DNA of 32,811 nt from Clavulina sp. PMI_390. Its lineage: Eukaryota; Basidiomycota; Agaricomycetes; Cantharellales; Hydnaceae. Below the pieces are notes generated by a model that saw only the letters and a program-made list of their open reading frames with translations, searched no databases and had not been told where the DNA came from. Both the position numbers and the translations under genes were made by a program. Numbering within the stretch: position 1 is the stretch's first letter; every line of letters begins with the position of its first letter. The stretch lies in NCBI GenBank assembly GCA_015039315.1, contig WIDE01000194.1, positions 6,229 to 39,039 on the forward strand, written 5' to 3'. This document shows, piece after piece, positions 10,863 through 21,313 of the stretch.

Positions 10863-13247
10863 TTAGCCTTCGAGTTCATCCATTTTTGTCCTTGGCATCG
10901 AGGTCTGGGGTTCGTCTTCCACAGCTTCAGCAAATGTATCACCTTTTCCTTTCTTCATGACCGCTGATGCAGGTATAGTACCCTCCGCATTCAAGTAGTC
11001 AAAATCTGAACCAGCATATCGATCTACTGATGTGATCCACTGGGAGAAGCTATATTGTCACAAGGTCATCAGCCTCAACCACGTAAATAGGCACCAAGTA
11101 CGGCAGCACTCACACATGGTTAGAGGCCTCTTCTGCTCGCATGGCAGCATAGATGTGGTCTCGCTTGAAGACTTCGATCGTTTCACGGTGTGGCTCAAAG
11201 TCGATAGGCTCCTTGATGGTCGCTCCGCCTATCCCGGCAACATCGTTCACATTCGTTGATGGCTTTTTCCCTGCGCCTTCGGCCTCTGGTTGCGCCTCGT
11301 CAATATCGATGGCCGCTGGGGCCTCCGATTGTTGTTTCTGAATCTGAGCGTTTGACTGTTCTGTCTTCGTGTTGTACGAGCTGAACCGTGGTTGCTCTAG
11401 CAAGAGTCCGAGTGCGGGTGCTCGAGGAATATGGATTCTACTCGGTCCGAACGTCTGAATCCAGGTTTACCGTAGTCGGTGACGGGAAGTATATGGAACA
11501 GGGCCGTAGCACGCACCTCCGGGATTAGTGTTGCAGGCGTCGACGTACGAGCAACGAGCATGACCATCCCGATCATTTTCCTCTAGCAGAGCAGAGCTGT
11601 TAGTATAACATACACGTGGTGGTACGGGCTAGCCTCACGATCTACGACCATATGATCAGAATCGAACGACCGAATCTTTATGACGATATTGGACTACCTG
11701 ATGCAACATGAAGCTCTGGCCATGGAACTGAACGCTAACCCATTCAAAATCCCCTTCGACTCGAGGTTCTCGCACCTAGCAATAGCCATTAGGAAGGGGT
11801 GTGAATGTGAGGAATCGAGCAAGAGAAAATGACCACATACCTCCAACTTGATCATGTACCTCGCAGCGGCCTTGTCCGAGAATGGCCTTCCAACAGTATA
11901 GTTATGGAAGTTGTGTGTCCCCTCGAATTGTTTGAGAACCTCCTGAAATCGGGCTAACTGGTCCGGTGTCGCTCGGAATTTTTTGTGAAGCTCATCCAAC
12001 TCTTCTATTGAGGGTTCCGAAGTAGGGGTATCGGGATCTGATGTGGCTGAGGAACGGGCGAGCCGGGCCCCTAGTTGCGAGGCCGGGTGTGGAGGCATGA
12101 GGATGTATGATGGAAAGAGATATTCGTATATGCGGCTATCACATGTGCTGGGCATCGCAGGCCGTTTGTTCTCAGTAAGCGAAGGGCCTCCACGAGCAAA
12201 TGAAGTTTGCGAAGCGAGAATAACTCACGTCCTTGCACTAGATAACGAGGAAACACGATTAGCGCGCTGAGTACGACTGCTGCTGCGGGGGGAATACACA
12301 AAGCTGAATACGAACTTGAAGTTATTGGTCGTCCGAAGGATTTGCCAGACTCGAATTTGCGGGGGCAGAAAGGAGTTGACATGATCTACAAGACTGATGC
12401 CCGCTGAATGTAGCTCCGGTATCTCGTTGATTAGCTTGAGAGATACGATGTTGCCTGCTGCGTGCACACCAGCATCAGTCCTCGCTGCCCGTCCTAACGA
12501 GACCTGTGAAGCCATATTCAGCATCACAAGAAACATAAATACTTGATCTATACCTTGGTAGGATCATCGGAATTGTCGGAACTGACAGCTCCGGCCTTGA
12601 CAAGGGCGTCAAAAAGATCGCCCTCGATAGTTTTCGTGTCCTTTTGAGTTGCTTGACTGGGGGTATACGACAATGGCATGCGAGATAGAAGAGAATTATT
12701 TTCTTCAGTTTCGATTCCTTAGCATGGTTCAAACTTGGAGTGGATCGGTGTCGAGCGTATAAACTCACAACTGCATGCCACTGTAGCCTGTCCCGCAAAA
12801 TCCGACCAGAACAGCACATTTCCTTTTTGGAAGCCGTTCCTTCTTATCATCCCCCTCATCTTCATTGCCTTCCCCTTTGTCTCTTTTCGATGTCCAATCC
12901 GCTGTTTCTCTTCCTCGAGCTCGTTTGCCTCTGCGATCGACCTTTCCAGGAGCAGGAGGATCGGACTTTGCGTTACGTTTCCCTCTCTTCGGCTTCGATG
13001 TGCCTGAAGGGGCAGAAGACTGAGCAGGCAGAGAACTCGATTCTGGCGCGGCATCCATTGCAGAATCTTCGGCAACGTCGTGGGCATCTTTTACCAATGA
13101 CTCGGCAGAAGCAGGAGTTTCAGACGGCTGTTGGGAGATTACGCCGTCCTCATTTACCGATCCAGAGGTTTTAGCCCGTTTAGAATCGGGAAGAGACACA
13201 TTTTCGGTAGCAACAGAATCAGACTCGGGCTCTGGGCGTTTGCTCAT
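10863..13247 (-). CDS. PUS1: tRNA pseudouridine synthase PUS1 (TruA family)
   Basis: Ten exons close to 586 residues: 13247-12769, 12656-12554, 12503-12316, 12237-12229, 12147-11841, 11775-11698, 11641-11639, 11582-11517, 11454-11114, 11049-10863. After a long charged nuclear-type N-terminus ([19 protein letters not shown]) the catalytic fold begins with [15 protein letters not shown]. The catalytic Asp is D204 in [14 protein letters not shown]. Then come [25 protein letters not shown], the HQIRKM helix and the C-terminal FSQWI. This enzyme isomerises uridine to pseudouridine in tRNAs (also some snRNA and mRNA) in the nucleus and, in many fungi, mitochondria. Two microexons of 9 and 3 nt are needed to restore conserved residues. 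The acidic insert between exons 5 and 6 motifs ([12 protein letters not shown]) is family-typical. An in-frame ATG at 13361 would add 38 residues. Confidence 0.92.
11639..11641 (-). other. PUS1: 3-nt microexon of PUS1 (one Ile codon)
   Basis: The single codon ATC (Ile389) sits between two 56-nt introns. Intron 11642-11697 has donor GTAGTC, branch CTGAT and acceptor CGTAG. Intron 11583-11638 has donor GTGAGG, branch CTAAC and acceptor GCTAG. Splicing both gives the family-invariant HQIRKM. Treating the region as one intron would delete the Ile. Confidence 0.65.
12229..12237 (-). other. PUS1: 9-nt microexon of PUS1
   Basis: This exon lies between introns 12238-12315 (donor AA|GTTCGT, acceptor TCTAG) and 12148-12228 (donor GTGAGT, acceptor CCCAG). 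It completes the split codon for Asn257 and supplies Ala, Arg and part of Thr. That gives [14 protein letters not shown], the sequence expected after the first catalytic segment of PUS1. Confidence 0.75.
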
Positions 13248-13361
13248 GAGAGGGGATTTTTGAATTGGGGTTGCAAAAATGAGACAACCGTGAGAATATG
13301 CTTCAACAACAACAACACAACGATGGGCGCTCAGTGCGCGAAATCCTCCCCAGCGATCCAA

Positions 13362-13577
13362 CTAGAGGACATAAGATACTGCCTGCTTCCCCAGGAGATA
13401 TACACCATAGCAGAAGATGCCCAATAGAATAGTCAATCCTGCTGTCTTCAACGCTGTGTCCTCAATCCCCATCTCTTCTGGGGTCTCGTGGTGGTCGTGG
13501 TCGTGCTTGTGGACGCGCCTCCGCATCTGAGCAGGAAGCTCTTCAACGGCAGGGCTCGAACTTTGTGCTTGTGACAT
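13362..13577 (-). CDS. Small His-rich one-pass membrane protein, hypothetical
   Basis: A single-exon frame of 71 residues. The N-terminal half is polar, with a basic and histidine-rich patch (MRRRVHKHDHDHHETPEEMG, about residues 18-37). A hydrophobic helix follows near the C-terminus (TAGLTILLGIFCYGVYLLG, about 46-64), then a short tail. This is the layout of a tail-anchored or small mitochondrial or ER membrane protein, but I do not recognise the family. The His/Asp cluster could bind divalent metal; that is inference. Its stop directly abuts an upstream in-frame ATG of PUS1 (13361), and the favoured PUS1 start is 114 nt away. It is divergent from the aldehyde dehydrogenase, with 548 bp between starts. 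Confidence 0.6.
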   Translation of the reverse strand: MSQAQSSSPAVEELPAQMRRRVHKHDHDHHETPEEMGIEDTALKTAGLTILLGIFCYGVYLLGKQAVSYVL

Positions 13578-14004
13578 TGCTAGTTGATAATACTGCGTAA
13601 AGAGATGGTTCGGTCAGCACTCCTCGTCCTTTGGGGGTAGTGGCCAGCGACCAAATGCTCCCTACCAATCTACACACAGGCTCTCTATGCACACACAAAC
13701 ATACAACGGTCGACCTATCATCAGTGCTACGTCCATGCTACCATAGGATTGCTAAAAACTTACTAGGAAATGCAGCAGGACTGGTTGGGTTCTCTCGACG
13801 GCGTGGGAGAGTTTGCTGTTGACATAACCCATTGAATTTCAATCTATGTCACGATTCAGGATTCATCAAAGGGAGCGTCATTCATCGAACGCTTGCTCAG
13901 GTTTCAGTCCTATACAACCGTCGCGATACTATGGCTATATGCTTATCAGTCGCCTTCTAAGAACGAAAGCGGAATACCCCCATGACCCGGTAACCGATGC
14001 CCCT

Positions 14005-14016
14005 CCCCCATGGGGG
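14005..14016. promoter_or_regulatory. Perfect palindrome CCCCCATGGGGG
   Basis: A 12-bp perfect inverted repeat 110 bp upstream of the aldehyde dehydrogenase start, directly preceded by CCCCT. Such a site could bind a dimeric or C2H2 zinc-finger regulator. No factor can be named from sequence alone. Confidence 0.45.
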
Positions 14017-14080
14017 TGAAGAGTCCCCGCACAATACTATCAATACGACCACCTGACTCGGGATTTGGCTACGACTCGGA

Positions 14081-14089
14081 TATATAAAG
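14081..14089 (+). promoter_or_regulatory. TATA box of the aldehyde dehydrogenase gene
   Basis: TATATAAAG, 37 bp upstream of the ATG. Spacing is short but usual for compact basidiomycete promoters. Confidence 0.65.
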
Positions 14090-14125
14090 GGTCCTTCTGG
14101 CCAGTCTGGATCACGGCATCACACT

Positions 14126-16113
14126 ATGACCTCCCCATCTCTCCTCAGCATCGATCAATCGAGCCCATTCCCCTGCTACGTTGGAGGGGAATTTTTCGCT
14201 ACTCCCACTACCTTTTCTGTCTACAACGCGCATGACAAGACCAAAGTCTGGCGCGAAATTCATGGCGTAGGCCCCAAAGAGGCTGCGGATGCTGTCAACG
14301 CGGCTGCTGCTGCCCTTCCAGGTAACGTTAGCTTCATGCAAAAACTCATTACCCGATGACCTTTCAACTAAATCATGATCTATAGCTTGGCGAGACACAA
14401 TGGTGCAAGCCAGGAGGGCCATATTGCTCAAGGCAGCTGCAATCGTTCGTGATCGCAGTGAGGAATTCATCAAAATCCAGGTACAAGAGACGACGACTTC
14501 GCGGGCGATGGCGGGCCTGAACGTCATGCTCACAGTATCCTGGTATGTACGAGCCCCGAGTATCCTTGATTTGAATATGCATCGCTAAATAGAACGACTG
14601 TCGGGCGGTCAATTCTCACAGTCTCGAAGAGCTTGCCGCCGCAGCGAGCCAAGCCCTTGCTGGACAAGTGGTGCAATGCGACTTCCCTGGTCAGACCGCC
14701 CAGCTTCTCCGTGAACCGTATGGAGTTGTTCTCGGTATCACGCCCTGGAACGCTCCGTTGATTCTTGCCGCTCGAGCTGCAGCGAATCCTATCATTGCTG
14801 GTAACACGGTTGTGTTGAAAACGAGCGAACTCAGCCCCGTCAGCAACTCGATCATTGCCCAGGTGTTCGCAGAAGCAGGGTTGCCCAAAGGCGTATTGAA
14901 TGTCATTCATGCCTCGGTTGCCGATACTCCCAAGGTGAGACCGTGTCCCTGATGCCGCTCCGCTTAACGTTCACTCTTCGGCCACACTGACGCTGCCCGG
15001 AATAAGGTTGTCGAGTCTATCATTGCGAACCCTATCGTCCGAAAAGTGAATTTCACGGGCTCCACCCGTGTGGGTTCCATCATTGGCGAGCTCTGTGGGC
15101 GCTACATCAAGCCGTCTGTCCTGGAATTAGGCGGTGCTGCGGTTGTCATTGTCCTTGAGGATGCTGATCTTGAGGGTGCCGCCAAGAATGCTGTGTATGG
15201 CAGTTTCCTTCACAGTGGCCAAATTTGTATGAGCACGAATAACGTTCTCGGTGAGTGGCCCCCGAGGATCGATGTCATGCATCTATCCCGATATTACCGC
15301 CGATCACTTACGCCGTTTCTGTAGTTCATGACGCGATTGCGGACGAGTTCATCAAGGTTGTGCAGAAAGAAATGGCCAAGGTTCAAGCTGGACCCAGCGA
15401 GAATCCCGAAGATAATCTCCTTCGTGGCGTTTTCACTACGTCTCATGCATCTCGCATGGGTGACCTAGTCAAGGATGCTGTGAGCAAGGGTGCTAAGGTG
15501 GTCGTTGGTGACGCTGCAGCGACGAGCCAGCTCCCTGCTGGTTCCAATGTTGTGCAGCCAGTGGTCCTTGACGGTCTCACCGACGAGATGAGTACGTTCA
15601 TCTCACCGACTATCCCATCAAGTGTGTGTGCTAAACACGCTTTGTTGTTTAGATATCAGCTCTGAGGAAATCTTTGGTCCTCTTATGGGCATTATTCGGT
15701 TCAAGACCGACGCAGAAGCTGTTCAACTAGCCAACAAGCTCGAGTATGGCCTGAGTGGTGCCGTACACGGTCGTGATCTGCTGCGAGCCACCAAGGTCGC
15801 GAGGCAGTTGGAGATCAACCTCGTTCACATCAACACCTTCACTTTACACGATAATGCTGTAAGGCTTCCAGTGTTCACCATCGTCCTATGTTCCACGCTG
15901 ATCTTACCATATTGTTTGTAGATGATCCCTCATGGTGGATGGAAAAAGAGTGGGTATGGGCGCTTCAACGGCTTTGAGGGTATCAGAGAGTTTACGCAAA
16001 CCAAGGTTAGTCGCTAAAGCGATCATGTACTTCCTATGATTTGCTCATCTGCTCGTTCACAGTGTATATCTTTCGTTGACCAAAGCATTGCTCCCCCAAT
16101 TCCCGCCCTCTGA
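14126..16113 (+). CDS. NAD(P)-dependent aldehyde dehydrogenase, salicylaldehyde/aromatic type
   Basis: Eight exons close to 505 residues: 14126-14321, 14386-14542, 14622-14934, 15007-15250, 15325-15591, 15653-15858, 15922-16005, 16063-16113. Motifs run in order: YGVVLGITPWNAPLIL (substrate tunnel), NTVVLKTSE (NADP/NAD-binding Lys), FTGSTRVG (cofactor loop, about 239-246), LELGG with the general base Glu262, GQICMSTNN with the nucleophile Cys296, EEIFGP, and PHGGWKKSGYGRFNG near the C-terminus. The style resembles salicylaldehyde or vanillin dehydrogenases that oxidise aromatic aldehydes to acids. The exact substrate cannot be read from sequence. No targeting peptide is evident, so it is probably cytosolic. 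The exon 2/3 junction (14543-14621) was chosen by frame over a shorter acceptor at about 14592. The final exon adds 16 residues. Confidence 0.9.
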
Positions 16114-16599
16114 GCAACAATCGATACCGTTAGCCAACTTCATGGCGTCTGTCTACTTTTTTAGGTGACTGTACCATCTAGTCTGTACTTTGTAGCAAAA
16201 AAAGTATGTCATGTCGAATAGTCACAATCTGGGACTGCACCGACTCAAACTGACCGAGGAGCGCGTGAAAAGCCGCCGGGCGATCCGAGATTAAATGTCA
16301 CGTGGCTGTCGAGACGTCCCATAAATTTCGTGGCCAGCATCCACTTTTGTCGTTTTGTTACACTTTCAGTGAATATCCGAGGAATATCGTATTCGGTAAA
16401 ATAATTGATCAAACCCCTCTGTGACCCTTTGCGTTACTCGGTCGCACAGATCCTCTCCCCGTCGTCGTCTCACTTTTTTTGGGCCACCAGCTGTGAGTCA
16501 TCTCCAGAAGCCAACTACGATCTGATGCGTGTGGCGATGAGAAATATTAATTTAGCCCCCCCGTAGATATTTTCTTGGGACTCTAGTGTCTTTGATCGC
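16114..16599. other. Intergenic region upstream of ADC synthase
   Basis: No gene. It carries the dehydrogenase 3' region and then the synthase promoter. There is a CACGTG E-box-type site at 16299-16304, a T-run at about 16472, and an AT-rich patch (ATATTAATTTAG) at about 16543. Confidence 0.55.
16299..16304. promoter_or_regulatory. CACGTG (E-box) site
   Basis: A palindromic bHLH-type hexamer about 295 bp upstream of the ADC synthase start, in the context TGTCACGTGG. In fungi such boxes are bound by Cbf1- or Pho4-like proteins. A chance occurrence is possible. Confidence 0.3.
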
Positions 16600-19118
16600 A
16601 TGCCGAATATCCTTCTAATCGACTCGTACGATTCCTTTACATTCAAGTTCGTACCATTGCTATCCCGCTGGCCAACAAAACTTTCATCTTAACTATGCTG
16701 TCCGTTAGTCTCGCAGATTTAATTCGTACCTCAATACCCTTAGCTGACGTTCACATTATCCACAACGACTCGCTTTCCCCGCCCCACCTCCTATCCCTGC
16801 TTCCCTCATTCGATGCAGTCGTAGTTGGTCCAGGTCCCGGATCTCCCGATGATCCAGAGTCCGTAGGAATCATCCCAACGCTTTGGAGCCTATCTGATGA
16901 CCAACTCGTCCCCGTCTTTGGCGTTTGTCTTGGCCACCAGTCTTTGTGTCTCGCATTTGGCGGGTCCTTGCGCAGGCTTCGTGACGTGAAGCACGGACTC
17001 AAATCACTCCTCGAATACAATAGCGCTGATATCTTCAAGGGCGCACAAGACCCTGATGTCGTCCGCTATCACTCTCTTCATGTTGATATCGCTGCATGCT
17101 CCGATTTGACGCCCCTAGCGTGGGCTCTCGATGAGCACGACGACTCGTCCACAACTCATGTGCTTATGGCCGCCAAACATCTCGAAAAACCATTCTGGGG
17201 GGTTCAATACCACCCAGAGTCGGTTTGCACATCAGAAGGGGGTGCCCAAGTTCTCAAGAATTTCTGGACCCTAGCTTCCCAATGGAACCAGGAACACAAT
17301 CGGGTCTCGCTTCCTTCACTGCCGCTTGATTGGAAGGATCACTTGACTCCATCCTCTCGTGCCCTCCATCCCTTGCCACTTGTCCCTCGCTCCGCATTCG
17401 CATCTCCTTCTGCATCCGTCCACTATACCAAAATCATCCCAAATGACCGTCTTGACAGGTCTATTGTTCCTCGGCTATGTGAAACATTGCGAGGCTCAAA
17501 TAATATTTCTGCTCAAGACGACTTTGTGGTTCTCGACTCTAGCGCTTCGCCAGGCCGCTACTCCATCATTGGGCTCATCATGCCTGATACCAGTCGTTTT
17601 GAGTATACAATGGGTGATGCATTTATCTCTGAGAGGACAGCATCTACTTCCTCACGTGCTATATTCCAAGATGGCGATGATGTTTGGCAATGGCTGGCAA
17701 GATATATGGATACAAGGAAATGCTCCAATGGCTCACCGGACTCACCCTTCTGGGGCGGTCTCCTCGGGATCGCGAACTATGAGGCTGGCGTCACAAGCTT
17801 GGACATCCCCCTCCCCAGTCGACCTCAAGGCCGGCACCGACCAGACATATCGTTTGCCTTTATCGAGCGCAGCATCGTACTGGATTTCTCCAGTGGTAGC
17901 GTCTACGTTCAATCGATCGGTTTAGAACAAGCCGTCGAGACCACGTGGATAACCAGCACTGCTGCCTTGCTCAAAAGAATTATTGACCCTGCTTTTACCC
18001 CGGCTCCTACCCCTCCTATCAGCCCTGACCTTGATTCTACCCAACGAGCTCCTCCAGCCCCACCGCGGTCTCACATCAAGGTTGAGATGCCTTCGGAGGA
18101 TCGCTATATCTCTGGGATACTCCAAGCTCAGGAGTTCCTCAAGGCGGGCGATTCCTATGAAATCTGTCTCACCGCTCTCACTCGCATTACCCTTCAACCA
18201 AACATTTCTGGGCCTTCTGTCTCCCCTGTCTCACATGAATATCTCCCATGGCGCTTGTTCAAGGTTCTTCGCGTCCTCAATCCAGCAGCTCACGGCTCGT
18301 ACATGCGATTGGGAGGGATTACGCTCGTAGGCTCGTCCCCAGAACGATTTGTTTCTTGGACTAGAGGCGGCCTTTGTCAATTACGACCTATCAAAGGCAC
18401 GATCAAGAAGTCTCGTCCCGGTCAACCGGACGTCACCCGGGCGGAGGCGGAGGAGTTTTTGTTAGGATCTCCGAAGGAGATTGCTGAGAATCTCATGATT
18501 GTCGACCTCATTCGACACGATTTGCATCGCGTCGTCTCTGCACATGCTATCCAGGATACGCCAATGCCCCTGCCGGTGAATGCTACAAGACGCAGCGTGG
18601 AAGTGACAAAACTTTTTGCGGTTGAGGAGACCGAAACAGTCTTTCACCTCGTCACTGTTATCGAGGGCTGCGTTGATGTTGCGCAAGGTTATACGGGCTG
18701 GGACGTGCTTTCGCGCAGTTTGCCTCCAGGTAAGGTTCCGCTTTCATGATGATTTTATAGTGTTGTTGATTTGGATTATTCGTGATCTCTAGGCAGCATG
18801 ACGGGAGCACCGAAGAAACGCTCTGTCGAACTTCTCCAGGAACTCGAATTCTCCCCAGGACCTACACCGTCCTCGACTCCCCATGAGCGCGGGGTCTACT
18901 CTGGTGTCTGTGGATATTGGTGTGTTGGTGGTGGGGGTGACTTTAGCGTCATTATTCGCTCCGCCTTTCGATATGATGACGAACTGGGAGATGATGGGAC
19001 TGAGACATGGTATGTTGGAGCAGGTGGGGCTATAACAGCACTATCAAACCCACACGACGAGTGGGATGAGATGAAGACTAAGCTATCAAGCGCGCTGCGC
19101 GCATTCTCGCATGTTTGA
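16600..19118 (+). CDS. ABZ1: Bifunctional aminodeoxychorismate synthase (PabA-PabB fusion)
   Basis: Three exons (16600-16646, 16709-18729, 18793-19118) close to 797 residues. The first 47-nt exon supplies MPNILLIDSYDSFTF, the start of the class I glutamine amidotransferase domain. Its triad is Cys89 (GVCLGHQ), His184 and Glu186 (YHPES). From about residue 230 the chorismate-binding half follows, with SPERF, PIKGT (Lys578), EIAENLMIVDLIRHDL and PGSMTGAPK (split by the last intron). The Lys in PIKGT distinguishes aminodeoxychorismate synthase from anthranilate synthase (PIAGT). The enzyme makes 4-amino-4-deoxychorismate from chorismate and glutamine, the committed step to p-aminobenzoate and folate. 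Length and fusion order match fungal ABZ1. The stop lies 200 bp from the stop of the convergent dioxygenase gene. Confidence 0.95.
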
Positions 19119-19318
19119 GCCCTTCTCATTGGCAAATGTATGCGCCTTGTCACTGCTATATCCTGCTAGTATGTTAGACAATAATGCAAGTGACCAGTCA
19201 CCATGCATTGGAATTTTCAATGTATTTAGAGGAAGTACAAAATTGCAAACCATCGACACTCCCCACTGAGGACAGTCGAGCCACGGGCCGCGTTCGGAGT
19301 CATCGGGAATGCATGTCA

Positions 19319-20783
19319 CTAGACACCATTCTGTCCCGTTGCCTTAGAATCGACGGCCAAGGTCTGGAAGCCAATGATTCCCTTTGTAATATCACCGTTG
19401 ACAACATAATAGAGGTTCCAAGCTCCGTATTTCCCGTTCTGCTGTGTCCAAGGGCGGTCTTGATCGTTGGTTGTACGAGTTTTGGCTAAAACCGTCCTCG
19501 AATGATCAGCAATCTTGGCTCCTGAAAGGACCCGGTAAGTGCGGACTTACTATCAAGCGTGTATGGATAGACATTGGCGACCTTCGAATAGAAATCTTCA
19601 CCGAAGAACGTTTGGCCTAGAATACCAAACCATTAGCAAACAAACCACCCTATTTATCAAATATATCGAGTCCTTTACCAGTATGAGTGAGACTTCCTCC
19701 GGTGTAAGTCCCGTTAGTGGTTACTGTGCCACCTACATGAACACGGACATGGATATGGGCCGTGCGGCCAGAGTACCAACCCGGGACTGATAAAGCATAA
19801 AAGCGATCAGAAAACAAGGCAAAAGAGAAATGGAGGACGGGCTTACTCAGAGTGGTGAACTTTGCATTGCCACTGGAGTCGGTCAGCTGCTGCCCACGGA
19901 GGAAAGTCTTATTGTCCGTAATTGTCGATCCAGCGTCGTTTTTGTCTCCGACGTGCTGAACGTCGCCGCTATACAATGAGGTATTGTAGGGGGCTGTATC
20001 ACTGGAGATGAACCCAGCATATTCGCCCGTAGAGTTGCAGGACCAGATATCTAAAGGTGAGCCGGTACAGTTAGCCTCCGTAGCCAGAAATTTTATGGAC
20101 AACTAACCAACGGCTGCATTGACGAGGGGCGCGCAAGTATTGGTGTCGATCAGAGAGAACTCCAAATAGAACGGGATCCCTGTGATATTTGTTAGGGACA
20201 GATAAGTGCATCGATGTCTAAGATACATACCGGGCTGATTCTCGATGAGGTTCTCGCGCAAGGCTTCGCCAGCGACGTAGAATGGACCTATAGAAAGTCG
20301 TTCAGCTCGAGGGAAATAGGAACAAAGCAAGGTTCTCACCTTCCTCCTGTTGAGGGGAAAGCACACAGGCTCCGTCAGAGGCCTGAGTTGTCTGCGACGC
20401 TGGAACTGCGCCAGAAGTAGTTGTGGGGAAGGTCGAAAGAACAGAAGTGACGGCCGTAGCAGTGGCCTTAGCTCTGATGGTGAAGAAGTAATTTAATGAA
20501 TATCGTATTTGGCCACAGATTCAGGTGCAGAGTGATGGACTTACGTGGTGCCGCTACCGCTTCCCATGCCCTGTCTACGAAGGATCTCATCACGCTTCTC
20601 GTGCATGCGTGCCAGACGAGGCTCGTGTCGAGCCTGTAGCGTGGAGCGGCATTTGAGCACGTCGCTTTGACGCCTCTCCAATGCCTCAAGCTCGTGACGC
20701 TCCAGGAGGTCGGAGTGACCAGGATGTGCAAGAACCACGAGAGCCTGAGCAACGATTGCGATGAGAGGAGCTGAGAAGAACAT
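19319..20783 (-). CDS. Secreted intradiol ring-cleavage dioxygenase
   Basis: Eight exons close to 348 residues: 20783-20545, 20473-20340, 20287-20231, 20179-20108, 20050-19847, 19786-19679, 19616-19551, 19485-19319. A signal peptide is clear (MFFSAPLIAIVAQALVVLAH), followed by a charged RR-rich pro-like region and a Ser/Thr-rich linker. The core starts at EGPFYVAGE. Predicted Fe(III) ligands are Tyr178 (in DIWSCNSTGEY), Tyr240, His246 and His248 (PGWYSGRTAHIH). The family opens catechol-type rings between the two hydroxyls. Extracellular fungal members act on catechols from lignin or plant phenolics. All seven introns are 51-71 nt. Secretion separates it from the nearby cytosolic aldehyde dehydrogenase. 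Confidence 0.92.
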
Positions 20784-20822
20784 TTTGTGTTGTAGAGAGG
20801 TGACTTGGGTCTTGTCGTCCTC

Positions 20823-20829
20823 TTATAAG
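20823..20829 (-). promoter_or_regulatory. TATA box of the dioxygenase gene
   Basis: The minus strand reads CTTATAA, about 40 bp upstream of the ATG at 20783. Confidence 0.5.
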
Positions 20830-21274
20830 CTCTGGGAGAGGGACGAATCCAGTCTACACACATAGCTTAGTTTCCCCTTCGAGTGTGCTGCGCCGCAGCC
20901 TAGTGTGCCTGTGATCATGGCAGGCCTCAAGCTCGGAGATTTTTTCGAAGCTTCCCAGCGTTGGGCTCAGTTGAGCTCTATTCGGATGCGCGACCATCAG
21001 CTGCAATAAACAATGTGAAGCACTTTCAGTGTGGTTGTCCGTCAAATGTTGTCGTGTTGGCAAAAAGCCTTGAGTCAGTCCACATAGTCCTTTTGCGCGT
21101 ATCCCGTGTACGTTCAGTACGAGCGGTTGCTTCATAGGTAGACAGCGCGGAGTTTTCTTGGCGTAACTCGGGCTTGGCAGTAACTGGTGTGTATCATTAG
21201 CACCAGCACCCTGCAGCTGGGATCAGGAGGCCCGATGGAAAGCTAGTGTGGTGGACGAGTAACCGCAGTCGAGA

Positions 21275-21313
21275 AGCACCAATCATGCGAGGAGAATTAC
21301 TAGCACCAATCAT
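21275..21313 (+). repeat. Two copies of a 12-bp direct repeat
   Basis: AGCACCAATCAT begins at 21275 and again at 21302, with 15 bases between. The CCAAT core is of the kind recognised by HAP/NF-Y complexes. The site lies about 500 bp upstream of the dioxygenase start. It could equally be chance. Confidence 0.4.

Larger units (their letters stand above)
13578..14125. promoter_or_regulatory. Divergent promoter region, small membrane protein / aldehyde dehydrogenase
   Basis: The 548 bp between the two divergent start codons hold no gene. On the dehydrogenase side are a CCCCT stress-element-like box next to a perfect 12-bp palindrome at 14005-14016, and a TATA box at 14081. Confidence 0.6.

Noticed and set aside
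12735..13174. Overlapping plus-strand frames of 90 to 144 codons
   Set aside because: They are antisense to the charged N-terminus of PUS1 and have no motif or splice support.
17359..17925. 188-codon plus-strand frame
   Set aside because: Out-of-frame shadow inside aminodeoxychorismate synthase.
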